Shown here: one piece after another, positions 1 to 10,865 of the stretch
Layout of the letters: every line of letters starts with the position of its first letter
Numbering within the stretch: the first letter of the stretch is position 1
Source of the DNA: Ophiobolus disseminans
Taxonomy: Eukaryota; Ascomycota; Dothideomycetes; Pleosporales; Phaeosphaeriaceae
Length of the DNA: 64,000 bases
Assembly (NCBI GenBank): GCA_010093685.1
Contig: MU006223.1
Span: forward strand, 1,197,091-1,261,090
Direction: 5' to 3'
Notes under the pieces: model-generated
Seen by the model: only the letters and a program-made list of their open reading frames with translations
The model's database searches: none
Told to the model about the DNA's origin: nothing
Translations under genes and position numbers: made by a program

Positions 1-448
1 GCGGATCTATTCAGGGAAGCATAAACCTCCTCATTTCGGTCTCCCTCCGAAATTTTACGCTTGATGCCTTGCTCATGTTGAGGCGTATCCATATTGAAAG
101 ATGTCAATTGGCGGGAGAGTCGCAGTTGAGAGGTAGAGAGACTGTAAACATGAATCAACAGCAACGGTGAGCCCCTTATACTGAGAGGGAGTTCCAAGGA
201 TCAGTGGTGAGTAACAGGCATTAACTTAACGTCATGGTTGTCCTTTGTGTTGTGACTGCAGCATGGAAAAGGTGAATGACGAACAAAATTCCTCCTTCAG
301 GCAATTGATCAGGATCGCATGCTGCCAAGAGCTGGTACTATTGGAGTGAATGCTGAGAGAAAGTCTCTCGGAAGATGAATTAATATGACATAGCATCGTT
401 TGACTTGACTCCACAGAAGTAGATAGAGGATCGCCGACCACGACTACC
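1..448. other. Intergenic, left edge
   Basis: No gene is supported here. It holds the region 3' of the amidase on the minus strand. The only open frame is antisense or noncoding in character. Confidence 0.5.
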
Positions 449-2248
449 TTACTCATGAATGTTGTCACAAGTTCCGCACTGGGATATTTCTCTCTCCAAA
501 TATCCATACCAGTTTGGCAACGTTCTCTTAAGGGCTCCTTCCGCGCGTAATTGCACGTCTTCAATAGCGCTTGCCCACTTCAACAAACTGCCTTCGCTCC
601 AGGCTGTGCCCATCAGTGCTAATCCGAATGGCATACCAGTGTCCGAGTGCACGCCAGCGGGCAGCGTGATCATGGGGTACCCCGCTTGTGCCGCAACCTG
701 ATAAGTTTGTCCAACATCCGACGGCACAAGCAAAGCGTCCAGCAGCCGCCCATTGTTAGCAAGCGCAGCGTCGATGCCGTCCTCGCGAGTGCTACGTTGT
801 GTAAACGCGAGTGCTTGGAAATATGTCTCGTTCATTTCCCCTTTCGACTCAAGCGATGCTAGGAATCCGTCTTGACCGGAGTAGAATGCGGGAATGCCTA
901 GTGGCCAGGCATTGCCGCCTTCGGTACCGTCATTGGCGTAATTGTAGGCGACAATATCTTCTAGGCTACGAATGTTGGTGTTATTTAACTCGGAGAGATA
1001 AGCTTTGATATTGTTGTAGAAGTCAACTTTCACAACAGTGTATTCTGACTCATTGGAGAATCCGCGTGTGGTACCATAATCCCAATTCCATCCATCGGGC
1101 GAGACGATTGTCTTATAGTTCGGCAATTCGGTGTTGTTGAGCACGGTAGCACCGGCTTCCTCAAGCAGTGCAATGATGGAAAGCAACTGGGCCTGCTGCT
1201 CTTCGTCGGCATAAACCCAGAAGCTGCTCCATGGCAGGCCGAATGTTGCGTCATGAAGAGCTGACTTATCGGTCAGAAACTGCATGTAGCCTCCTTGTGG
1301 AGTCTTGCCCTCTTGAGCGAGTGTGTAGTTGTCGCGTTGATCAACACCGTAGATGGCATCGAGGCCGTAGGCAGCGTCGCGCAGAGTTCGTCCAAACGTA
1401 CCCACTGTGTCTTGGTGTATGCTTTCGGGTACCACTCCGGCTCTCGAAGTCAGACCTACAGTAGGCTTGATACCGACAAGAGCATTGCGCTCTGCAGGAT
1501 TGATCACGCTGCCGTCCGTTTCAGTTCCCAAAGCAAGTGGTACGATATCCGCCGCCACAGCACCCGCGCTACCCGAACTACTCCCCCCAGGATTGACCGT
1601 CAGATTGTATGGACTTCTTGCTTGGCCTCCTCTCGGTGAATATCCTTCGCTGTAGTTGTTCGAACGCATATCGGCCCACTCCGAAAGCGTCGCCTTGCCC
1701 AAAAGGAGCGCACCGGCTTGTCGCAGCCTTGCTACCACATGCGCATCTCGCGGTACTACGCTACCTAACAACATCCAGCTTCCAGCGGTGGTCTCCATCT
1801 GATCCTTGGTCGCGATGTTGTCTTTCACCAGAAAGGGTATACCGTGCAACGGGCCGCGTAGATGGCCCGCTGCACGTTCAACATCCAATGCAGCGGCAAT
1901 GTCCTCGGCGTCGGGGTTCAGCTCGATAACTGAGTTGATATACTCATCTACTTGCTGTACCCTCCGCAGGTAGCATCTGAGTAAAGTCACGGAGGTTAGA
2001 GTTCCGTTACTCAAGTAGCTCTGCAGTTTATCAATAGTGGCCTCTTCGAGCGTGACGCCCTGGCATAGCGGTATTGGGAACAGGTTCGCGCTTCCTGCAG
2101 CTTGTTCAGGAGGGAAATAGTAGGGGAGTGGGTTGATCATGGGGTCAACATTTGGGATGCCGGTCGAATTTTGTTTCGTGTCGCATGAGGGGACCCAGGA
2201 CGCCGCGCTATGTGAAAAGATGATTGAAAGGGAGAGAATAAGCTGCAT
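449..2248 (-). CDS. Secreted amidase (amidase signature family)
   Basis: Single-exon 599-residue protein. Amidase signature enzymes hydrolyse carboxamides with a Ser-cisSer-Lys triad. The triad is visible: Lys142 in FLVKDN, a Gly-Gly-Ser-Ser-Ser-Gly-Ser run at 221-227 (probable cis-Ser223) and the nucleophile Ser247 in GTETDGS. The 24-residue gap from Ser223 to Ser247 matches that in FAAH-type amidases. The first ~17 residues are a hydrophobic leader followed by a Cys, and many N-x-S/T sites occur, so the enzyme is probably secreted and glycosylated. The start is the first Met of the leader. Substrate is unknown. A second, unrelated-looking amidase lies at 18.4 kb. The frame is open throughout with the catalytic residues kept, so it should be active. 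Confidence 0.92.
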   Translation of the reverse strand: MQLILSLSIIFSHSAASWVPSCDTKQNSTGIPNVDPMINPLPYYFPPEQAAGSANLFPIPLCQGVTLEEATIDKLQSYLSNGTLTSVTLLRCYLRRVQQVDEYINSVIELNPDAEDIAAALDVERAAGHLRGPLHGIPFLVKDNIATKDQMETTAGSWMLLGSVVPRDAHVVARLRQAGALLLGKATLSEWADMRSNNYSEGYSPRGGQARSPYNLTVNPGGSSSGSAGAVAADIVPLALGTETDGSVINPAERNALVGIKPTVGLTSRAGVVPESIHQDTVGTFGRTLRDAAYGLDAIYGVDQRDNYTLAQEGKTPQGGYMQFLTDKSALHDATFGLPWSSFWVYADEEQQAQLLSIIALLEEAGATVLNNTELPNYKTIVSPDGWNWDYGTTRGFSNESEYTVVKVDFYNNIKAYLSELNNTNIRSLEDIVAYNYANDGTEGGNAWPLGIPAFYSGQDGFLASLESKGEMNETYFQALAFTQRSTREDGIDAALANNGRLLDALLVPSDVGQTYQVAAQAGYPMITLPAGVHSDTGMPFGLALMGTAWSEGSLLKWASAIEDVQLRAEGALKRTLPNWYGYLEREISQCGTCDNIHE

Positions 2249-3523
2249 AGTGGGTAGTGTTCTTCAATACACACTCAGATTGGATTGTATCGTATCGAAA
2301 CGTGTGAAAGGCTGATCTGCCTGGGGATGTTGTAAGCTTGTACCTGCAGACTGATGGACCTGGGTGGCTCAAACCGGGGCATCCTGGATCGAAGCAGCCG
2401 ATAAACCCCACTTTAGCATGTGGTATTTTGATAAGCATGGTATCTTGTTAAGTTGCGAAAACCGGAAATAAAATATGCTATCCTGTATATCTACAGAGTA
2501 GTTTCAGAATGTAGAACAGCTTTTACGTCAGTAGATGTAGTTGTTAAGCTTAGCCTTTCTCCGGCTTTCACGACTTGACGAGAGCCTGATAAGCATGGTG
2601 TCGTGGCTAACCTAGGTGTGATATGACGTACAGACTCCCCATAAGACTTACTGATGACAGGGGCCGCAACGTAATACAGAAGGTTTGCCTCACAGCCATC
2701 GTCATGGAGATGAGACGAGACAAGATGCGAGTGGAGGAAAGTGGGGCTCGCTTACCGTAGCTAATCGACGCCAAGTGTCGGGTGGCGTGGTGCGGAAAGA
2801 AACAGCACTTCTTCGTACTGTGGTACTTAACTTCGCTTCTCACCCTTGAGGAATATTGTTCAGCCCATGTTGCGTTGTCACCGAGATCTTCATGTCCGAG
2901 TCACGAGCCGGACTTTTTCAGTGGACGTCCGTCCAGCTCTGCCGTCTGAAAAGCTCGCGGTCTCACCCATGTGCTGCACGATGCACACATACAACCGCGC
3001 CCGCCTTCCCTGGCCATCCATGCCTCTTACCTGTTGAATGCGATAACTGACTGGTTAATGCCTTCTTTAGATGCGCAGTTGCGGGTGTAGGTTGGAGCTG
3101 ACACTAGAAGAAGGACACGTCCAAATTCGAATGCGAGGTTTTGCTCACGCACCTACGATTACGCTTCCCATCTATCCAACACTCAATTGTCAACACACAC
3201 ATTTGTGATCTGTAAGCAAAAGACTGAAACCATCTCGAACCACGAAAAATTTGCGAGGCTGCCTTCCTCCATCAAGTGAACGCCCAGTCGAAAATTCGAT
3301 CATGTCGACATTGTGTGCGCATAGTATACCTGCACACCTGCCTCCCTCATAATGAATGCACTGTGATCTGTGCCACTGTTTGCTTATCAGACACCGTGAG
3401 TAAACAATATTCCATGTCTCACCGATATGCAGTCATTATTTATAAACCGGAAACATCACCTCTTTTCATGTTCATCGGCATCTCCCCTACCAATAAAACA
3501 ACAGACAGTACCAGGGCTAAATC
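2249..3523. other. Intergenic, shared 5' region
   Basis: About 1.3 kb between the divergent amidase and coiled-coil gene. I see no gene. Only short shadow frames occur. It should hold both promoters. Confidence 0.5.
3441..3446 (+). promoter_or_regulatory. Candidate TATA box
   Basis: TATAAA lies 78 bp upstream of the ATG at 3524, a usual distance for a fungal core promoter. Assigned by position and motif only. Confidence 0.4.
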
Positions 3524-4699
3524 ATGACGACTCTCGGGGATCTACAAATGCAGTTAACCCAGCTTTTCAGCGTTGTCAATTCCCAAGGCTACAAGCTCGA
3601 GGATGTTCTTCCAATGGAAATGCCGGACCATTTTCACGACATGACGGCTTTGAAAGAGGCGCAAGCTTATATTAACGAGTTTGAGATTCGAGAGAAGCAA
3701 ATTGGGGCCGACAAAGCTAACCTCGCCTCTAGCCTAGAGGCAAAGCAGGCCGAGATCGATGATCAGCCTGAGGCGTTCAAGGCTCTACAAGTTGACCTGC
3801 AGCAAGCACAACGTAGCATCGAATACTACAAGGAACTTGCAGACAATGCCAACGAGCGCGCTGCGCGCTATCAGCGCAAGCTAGAAGAGGCTTCAAAAGC
3901 CGAAACTGTTGCCATCGAGGAGTCTCGCAAGATTCAGCGCATGGAAAGTGATCTTGTAGATCGCGAGGCTGCTGTCTACAAACTCCTTGATGAAAACCGC
4001 ACCATGGCTAATTTTCACGAGACTCAGCACAACCGAGACCTGGAGCTCATCGACGAGAAGGAAAATCGGATCATTGCTCTGATCAACCGCGCTAATCAGT
4101 TAGATGCAGAGAGGATGCAAGCGGTTGAAAATGCAGAAAGCGCGTCCGAGATCTACGACAGTCTTGTTAAGGCTCTGGAAGAGGAATCAACGGACACAGC
4201 TGAGCAGATCAATCGTCACATGCAACGTGTTCGGTTAAGCGAGCAGCTTTATGCCGTGATTTCCACCGAGCTCGCGCCCATCAACAGCTTCTACAGTAAC
4301 GCCTTTGACATTCTGAGCGTCTATCAATCCATATTTGAGAAGCTGTCGGACCCCAACTGCCGGGCAGTTCCAACCGTTCCACTGGATTTGGAGGCCATGT
4401 TGGATATTGCATGCGAAAACCTTGACATCTTCCAGGCAGTCTCCGCTGCTATAAGCACGGAGGGCTTGGCTCAAGAAAAGGTACGGCAACAGGTCGATGA
4501 CATGGCGAAACGCGCAGGGCGCATGTACGCCAGCTTGGACAGTATTAAAAAAGACGTCACTAGTCTTGTGAACCGACTGCGCGATGACCCTAGTGCTTGG
4601 CTAGCAACGAGAGGTCAATCTGGTAGCAATCACAAGCTAGTCTCGCCTGCAAGCAGTATCGCATCATTTGCGAGCATCCGGAATCGCCTCTGGTCATAG
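3524..4699 (+). CDS. Coiled-coil protein of unknown function
   Basis: Single-exon, 391 residues. Roughly residues 50-245 are rich in Glu, Lys, Gln, Ala and Arg with heptad-like spacing and almost no Pro or Gly, so they should form a long coiled coil. Residues ~245-345 look like a helical globular part with two Cys, and the tail (from ~350) is Ser- and Asn-rich. No signal peptide or membrane segment is visible. I do not recognise the family; a structural or scaffold role is only a guess. The start is the first ATG, 78 bp after a TATAAA. Gene-like codon use and the long open frame support it as real. Confidence 0.75.
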   Translation: MTTLGDLQMQLTQLFSVVNSQGYKLEDVLPMEMPDHFHDMTALKEAQAYINEFEIREKQIGADKANLASSLEAKQAEIDDQPEAFKALQVDLQQAQRSIEYYKELADNANERAARYQRKLEEASKAETVAIEESRKIQRMESDLVDREAAVYKLLDENRTMANFHETQHNRDLELIDEKENRIIALINRANQLDAERMQAVENAESASEIYDSLVKALEEESTDTAEQINRHMQRVRLSEQLYAVISTELAPINSFYSNAFDILSVYQSIFEKLSDPNCRAVPTVPLDLEAMLDIACENLDIFQAVSAAISTEGLAQEKVRQQVDDMAKRAGRMYASLDSIKKDVTSLVNRLRDDPSAWLATRGQSGSNHKLVSPASSIASFASIRNRLWS

Positions 4700-5136
4700 G
4701 CTTGGGAAGAATGTACGTGTAGCCGTACTGGGCTTAGATGTACTTTTGTTGCAAAGTGCCTTAGATGTGACATGACACACGAGGTGAACACTATAATTAT
4801 CAACTCATAAACAATCATTTGACATATTCTTTTTGACAAAGTGAAGACATCCTTTGCAGGAGTGATGAAAAGCCACCTTGATTAATATTTGGACTTGTGT
4901 GGCTGTTATCGCTTCGTTGCTCCCCACACGTTCCACGCTAGATTGCTGTCGTACATAGTGGACGCTTCTCGTGCCCGACATTGTGAAGAGACGAGCTCCC
5001 TAGGTCACGAGGTGTAAAACATCGTTTACTTACCGCACCTTCTAGTCACCCTCAACTACTTAGATCTGCTTGGTCATTCACAACCTTGCCAGCTGACATA
5101 ACTTAGTTTCCTCCCATCTGCTACTTGATCATCATA
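4700..5136. other. Intergenic
   Basis: About 440 bp between two plus-strand genes. No feature recognised beyond the expected 3' and 5' untranslated sequence. Confidence 0.5.
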
Positions 5137-6441
5137 ATGCTTGCCTCAACCACGAACGGACTGAAACGCAAAGCCAGCAGTGAGATGACCGTTGGTGGGA
5201 TGTGTTCACCAGGAACGAAGAAGTCTAAGACAGCCGAACAAGGCGACACCGTGACTCACCTTTTGTCTCACGATGGTTGTATTTCAGAGGAGTATGAACC
5301 TGAGCGACACGATATCGCGGAGATCTTGAACGCACCGAGTGATAGCCTGCGACGACCTCATCGACCATTGCCTACCATGACTCTCGATGAGAAGCGAAGA
5401 CTCTCAGATGAGCAGGTCTCCCTCATTATTCTGTCGCGTGACAACAACAAACCAAACCCGTATGGTCAGCAGTCCAGCACAAACGGACCACTCTCATGGC
5501 CCGCCGTTGCCGACGTCTACAACCAAAAGTTCCGTGTCGGACAGTCGAGCGTGGGCTTTGCCGCGATGGAGAAGCGCGCTCGGCAAAACCGAGAGGCTTG
5601 GATGGCAGCACGACCAGCGTATCCACGCAAAATTGTGTATACGAAGAAATTCAAAGTTGTCAAACGCAAGGTGGTCCGTCAGGCAAAGCCGAAGCAGATA
5701 ACTCAGGCCGCTGAGCCAGTGCGACAACAGATGGCCAATGCGCAGGCAAAGATTGAACCCATCGATTCCGACATTGTTCCAGTGCCGCAGGGACCGGCGC
5801 ACTCAAGTCGCTGTGTAGGTGGCTGGGTGCCCCCAGATGATGTCCGCAACACCGCCGACATTGACAACTACATCGAGTGCCGCGCGCTAGTACCAGATGC
5901 CGATCAGAGCAGATGGATGGCGATCGAAGTCGAAGACACAGACGGAGAGCCTCTTGGAGACATCTTCGTCCCTGTTGAGCACATCTGTGAGAGCTTCAAA
6001 TGTGTTGCTGAACAGCTTGAATACAATACTAGCATTCGCCTGAAGCTGACTTGTCATTCAAAAGCTACTGTCAGTCGGTACGTTCAATGCGTCTCACCGA
6101 CGCAGTTGACCACGCTACCAGACTGGGACATTGTCTCGCTCATGGATTTGTACGCCGTCGCAGCGCAGATGGAGGACGATCGGGTTCGGGGTCTTGTACT
6201 AGAGCGGTGGGAAGCTTTATTGGAACACGATCTTGAGCTCGAGCTAGATCCCGAAGATCTGAACAGTATCTTTTACAGCACAGAGCCTGAAGATCCAGCG
6301 CGTGAGTTCTGGGCGAAGGCACTGTTTGTTGGCGGTGTTGCCGAGCAGATCGCTGGTCTGAAAGACTGCCATACGGCCTTGAAGGCTCAGTTGGAGGAGT
6401 TGGCGGCTGGTAAAGAGCGGATTCCACCACTTGGTGACTGA
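5137..6441 (+). CDS. Basic nuclear-type protein with C-terminal BTB-like helices
   Basis: A single exon of 434 residues from the ATG at 5137; the frame stays open four codons upstream but without an ATG. The N-terminus carries KRK and KKSK clusters that look like nuclear localisation signals. Residues ~85-165 contain a W-P-x-V...YN segment and Arg-rich helices reminiscent of a SANT/Myb-like DNA-binding fold, followed by a Lys/Arg-rich stretch. The C-terminal ~140 residues include LMDLYAVAAQMEDDRVRGLV, typical of the helical tail after fungal BTB domains, although a canonical BTB core is not obvious. Function is unknown. A chromatin or transcription role is inference from the basic N-terminus. 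The proteins at 10.9 and 13.9 kb have a similar BTB-like tail. Confidence 0.7.
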   Translation: MLASTTNGLKRKASSEMTVGGMCSPGTKKSKTAEQGDTVTHLLSHDGCISEEYEPERHDIAEILNAPSDSLRRPHRPLPTMTLDEKRRLSDEQVSLIILSRDNNKPNPYGQQSSTNGPLSWPAVADVYNQKFRVGQSSVGFAAMEKRARQNREAWMAARPAYPRKIVYTKKFKVVKRKVVRQAKPKQITQAAEPVRQQMANAQAKIEPIDSDIVPVPQGPAHSSRCVGGWVPPDDVRNTADIDNYIECRALVPDADQSRWMAIEVEDTDGEPLGDIFVPVEHICESFKCVAEQLEYNTSIRLKLTCHSKATVSRYVQCVSPTQLTTLPDWDIVSLMDLYAVAAQMEDDRVRGLVLERWEALLEHDLELELDPEDLNSIFYSTEPEDPAREFWAKALFVGGVAEQIAGLKDCHTALKAQLEELAAGKERIPPLGD

Positions 6442-8102
6442 GTTGAAAGTCAGTATGTAGTAGTTGTGAAGTAGGCCGTAGTTTGAAACTTACGAGCTTT
6501 AGCAGTTTTTAGTATCCATAGAATTCAAAGCAGGACTGACGCAAAGAATCCATTGACTTGATTCTCAAGCGAAATGGGGTTGCTAAACAGTAGAACGTGA
6601 GGAGACATGGCACTGTCTGAACATGAGGTGATGTTGAAAGAAATGGTGTTCCTGACATACTAATGTCGGTTTTCCGTGTCGTTCCACAAGCAATTCGATA
6701 TGAATGCCATGCGCGGCGGCTAGCTACTACAAGACTTCCCAAGCGAGGCGGTTCGGAGTCTCGTCGAAGGAACCGTTAGAGTATCGACCCAAGCCTCGTG
6801 GCTTCATCAGATCATCAAAATCCGCCTTGTACGCAGGTCTCCGAGGTAGACTTGGAGGCTTTACCTGGTCGAGAACCGTTGCGGACCGTGACCCCGACAA
6901 AATTTGAAGAAGGAGATGTAGAGAAGGCCCGACCGTTACTTGTCAGGACAGCCACCCGGCGCGAGTTCACAATGCACAACTCGTGGTGGAGGACAGGCGC
7001 TAAACATGCACCACACTACCGTTTGTTTAAGGTGCTGACTCGACACAAAGCCGGGCACGGAGGACCGTCTTCCGCCTTAGTGTTCGCTGTCAAGCAGGGC
7101 GCTACCGGCCCTCGCCAAAACCTTGGCGCTGGAGCCAATCGATCTCTCCGTGCTCGGCAGGTCTGCACCTTTGCACTGCAACACGAACGCCCCAGTCACA
7201 TGCCTCTCGTATGTTGTTCTCGCCATCTTTATGCTGTCCCCCGTAGTTGCATTGAGGCGACTTTCGATGATCTGTTGGCGGGCCGCCGTCAGCAACCGCG
7301 TCCATGCCGCGTGACTGCGCTCGCATCCTCCCCTGACTGTCTTGCCATTGGCGGGTAATTCAATCTTGAGGATGGCGGTCCTGCTGCGCGGACACACCAG
7401 CCAGAGAGTACGACGAGGACTTTTCCGCGAAATCGCCAATCTCTGTAGTGTATGAGGCCGTGATTGGCATCGCTACCTGGCCGTCCGATGTATGTCTAGA
7501 TGAGACAACCGGCCGCCCGCACCATATTCGCGCCCCCAACGGTGATCCATGACCATTGTTGCAGCCCTGTCGAAAGTCTTACGGCCCGTGCCCCACGTCT
7601 GGAGGATGCAAACCTGGATGTTGGGGCCCCGCGGGCCAGAGAGTCAGCGGTGGCTTCCCCACCAAGGCAGCCTCGCACCACATGTGCGGATCGCCGCCCG
7701 CATCGTGCCGCCAAAACAGCAGCGCGCGACTTGTTACTGTATCGATGAAGGCTTGGGAGTATTGGACCGGTTGCCGAAAGCCACATAATCCTCCGCGTTA
7801 TCGTGTACCTACCAAGGTGTGGCGTTCATGCATAGGACCGGGAGAGGCGCTGTGTCGCTTGCCATTCACGTCGACGGAGCGACCGACGCCGTGCCCAATT
7901 TGCTCAGCAGCATGCTTCCAGAACTACGCGCCAACGGTGCACCTGCTGGTATGCAGAAAATACCCGGATATTACGGTCGCACGTCCGATACCCTCACCCT
8001 TGGGACCTAGGGAAGCGTGATCTTCGAACATGTTTTATAGCTGGTGCATGTCCCCCAGTTAGTTTCAACATCAGCTCTCATCGGGGTATCTCCACCGCAA
8101 CC
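6442..8102. other. Intergenic, 1.7 kb without a supported gene
   Basis: Several frames of 60-190 codons overlap on both strands. None has recognisable motifs, convincing splice signals or gene-like codon use. It may hold the sugar transporter promoter or old transposon debris, but nothing identifiable. Confidence 0.45.
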
Positions 8103-9881
8103 ATGTCGGACACCAAAGAGACCGTCACTACGCACATCAACAACACCGGGTCAGACCATGGGGTAAGTCATCTGTGACACCACACAATGCCAATCTCTGA
8201 CACTTGACAGGACGCAAAACATGTGGCGGAAGTAAAAGTCATTTCGGGTTCTGAGGCCATTGCAGAGGCCAAACTCAAGGAGCCACCGAAGAAGTTCTCG
8301 GCCTACGCTATGATTCTATACGTTATTGCCTTTGTTGGGTTCTTCTGCTCCACCTGCAACGGTTTCGATGGCTCCATGTTCAACGCTCTTCTTACCAACA
8401 AGGAGTTCAAGAAATACTACAACGTCGAGTCTACTGGCGCTTGGGCTGGTATCGTCACATCCATGTACCAAATCGGAGGCGTCACAGCTCTTCCTTTCAT
8501 CGGTCCTGCGTGTGATACTTGGGGCCGTCGCTATGGAATGATGATTGGAGCTGCTATCGGTTGTGCTGGAGTCATCATCCAGGCCACCACACGTCCAGGC
8601 CACAACCCTGTCGGTCAATTCATGGGCGGCCGCTTTCTGCTCGGTTTCGCTGTCCCCATCATGACTACTGCTGGACCTCTCCACGTTATCGAAACGTCTC
8701 ATCCCGCCCATCGTGGTGTTGTCACCGGTCTCTACAACACCTTCTGGTTCGTTGGCAGTCTTTTGGCTGCTGGTGTGGCTCGTGGCGCCGCCAATATCGG
8801 AGGCAAGACGAGCTGGATCATTCCTGTTTGGATGCAAATCCTCTTCCCAGGTCTTATTCTTCTTCTTGCGTGGTTCCTGCCCGAATCTCCCCGATGGCTG
8901 TATACTCGGGGTAGACACACAGAAGCTACCAAAGTCCTCGCTAAATATCACGGCGAAGGAAAGGAAGACAGCGTCTGGGTCACCATGCAGCTTCGCGAGT
9001 ACGAGGAATACCTGAACATGGATGGCGGAGACAAGCGCTGGTGGGACTATGGCTCGCTCTTCAAGACGAGACAGGCTCGTTACCGCCTCATGTGCAATTG
9101 TGTCTTTGCCATTTTTGCTCAGTGGTCGGGTAACCAGGCAGTGGACTACTTCATCGCTGGCGTGCTTGAGTCAGCCGGTGTCACCGACCAGACAAAGCAG
9201 ATGAACATCAACCTCGGCAAATCCTGCATGCAGTTTGCTTTTGTAAGAGCCGACCCTGAACTGGATACAAGCGCATGCTAACTGATATTAGGCTGTTGCT
9301 GGCGCCACTTTCGTCGACAAGCTTGGTCGCCGCCCAATGATGATCTACACCTTTGGATTTGTGTCTTTCGTCTGGGTCGCTGCCGTTGCAGCGGTCGCAG
9401 TCAATTCCAAGACACCTTCCGACTCCGCCGCAAACGGTTTCGTTGCGATGATCTTCCTCTTCAACGCTGTCTATGCTTTCGGTATCACGCCCCTCCAGGC
9501 CTTGTTTCCCGTCGAAGTCCTGTCTTTCGAGATGCGTGGCAAGGGCATGGCCTTCTCCAACTTGTCTCTCACGACTGCCATGTTGATCAACCAGTTTGCG
9601 TACCCTATTGCGCTAAAGAACATTCAGTGGAAGCTGTACATCGTTTTCGCCGTTTGGTGTCCAGTCCAGGCTGCTGTCTGCTGGTGGATCATGTACGTAT
9701 CCGCTCACAAAACGTGATTGAGATATTTGCTAACCTCTTGTACAGTCCAGAGACCAAGAACCGTACGCTCGAAGAGCTCGACGATATCTTCAACAGCCCA
9801 AATCCCCGCAATGCGTCGCTCATCAAGAAGAAGATTGCGGCTGATACGCAAGGCAACATCCTCGAGGTGGAGAAGGTTTAG
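8103..9881 (+). CDS. MFS sugar transporter
   Basis: Four exons: 8103-8162, 8211-9242, 9292-9692 and 9746-9881, joining to a 542-residue protein. Introns are 48-53 nt with GTAAGT, GTAAGA and GTACGT donors. Family signatures appear in order: D-x-x-G-R-R after TM2, GRFLLGF, PESPRWL before the central loop, DKLGRRP in the second half, and PETKNRTLEELD split by the third intron. About 12 hydrophobic segments are present, so it is a plasma-membrane sugar:proton symporter-type carrier, possibly lactose-permease-like. The exact sugar cannot be told. The first exon encodes only a hydrophilic 20-residue N-terminus. The classical hexose-binding Q-L-S motif is not evident. Confidence 0.93.
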
Positions 9882-10865
9882 GAGGCTGTACTACTTCTGA
9901 CAGCTGTGTCGAACGAGACGAGACGAAACGAAACGGGCTGCCTCCCGCTAGTGCGCTGATGCCCAACCCCAAATACCTGCAAGGTAGCTACCAAGACTGT
10001 CGCTTATCTAATTCCATATCAAGACCAATCTATACCTGTCGAACCAACCTCCCGCCTTGACTTTGCGCGCGTCTCCATGAAAACCGCTGGTTGCATGATA
10101 CTCCATAATCATGTCTACTGAGTCGTCCAGCAAACATTTTAGCCGTGAAATTTTCGTGTTTTTTCTCTCGAAATAAGAGTAACATCGCAGGAGACGGCGT
10201 CACATATCTGGATCTGTGAGTCACTACAATATATCTGAACAGTGATGAACTTTGTTGACTACTGAAAGGCAACCGTCTTTTCCAATGCCATCCCATCTGC
10301 ACATTATAGTCCAGGATATCAACCTGAAGCGGTGCACGCAGTACATCACCCTCCAGCCGATTTTCACGCTGCAACTCATATGTTTGACCGTGGTAGGACG
10401 ATGAATGCTCCTTCGTCGAATGTACTTGTCCTTCCTGGCGGTTTGCTGACAGGATGATGATTGGGGAAACAGGTAAATAATGCTGATTTGATTGCTAGTG
10501 CATCGAGCAACACCATCGGTCTTAAGAATGCGCCTTCTCGGCTTGTAAGACTAATGAAACACCGTATAAATTCGTCATCATTATGGTTGTATCTCCCATC
10601 GAAGGGGCGAGTGATACGTCATGTGTTGCTTTGCTCGATTGAGTGAAAATCACTAGTGCTCGAGCGTGGCGAGCATTACGGGTCACCGTGCTCCTGTATA
10701 GAACATGTCTCCGCCCTGCCCCCTTTTCTTTCTCCCACATCTTCGTCCTCACTCTTGTCGACTTCTTCAACTCCTCACCTATCTCGCGCCTCATATCAAG
10801 CCATTTCTATCTCCACCACACGCCCCAGTCCTTCGTTCACGAATTTGCCAATCTACGGATTCAAC
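9882..10865. other. Intergenic
   Basis: Nearly 1 kb between two plus-strand genes. No gene or repeat recognised. A pyrimidine-rich stretch just before 10866 suits a fungal transcription start region. Confidence 0.5.

Noticed and set aside
6798..8020. Plus-strand frames of 154-186 codons
   Set aside because: No motifs, odd composition, overlapping frames on both strands and no upstream or downstream exon support.
8316..8951. 211-codon open frame on the minus strand
   Set aside because: It lies fully antisense to the sugar transporter, whose motifs and splicing are unambiguous.
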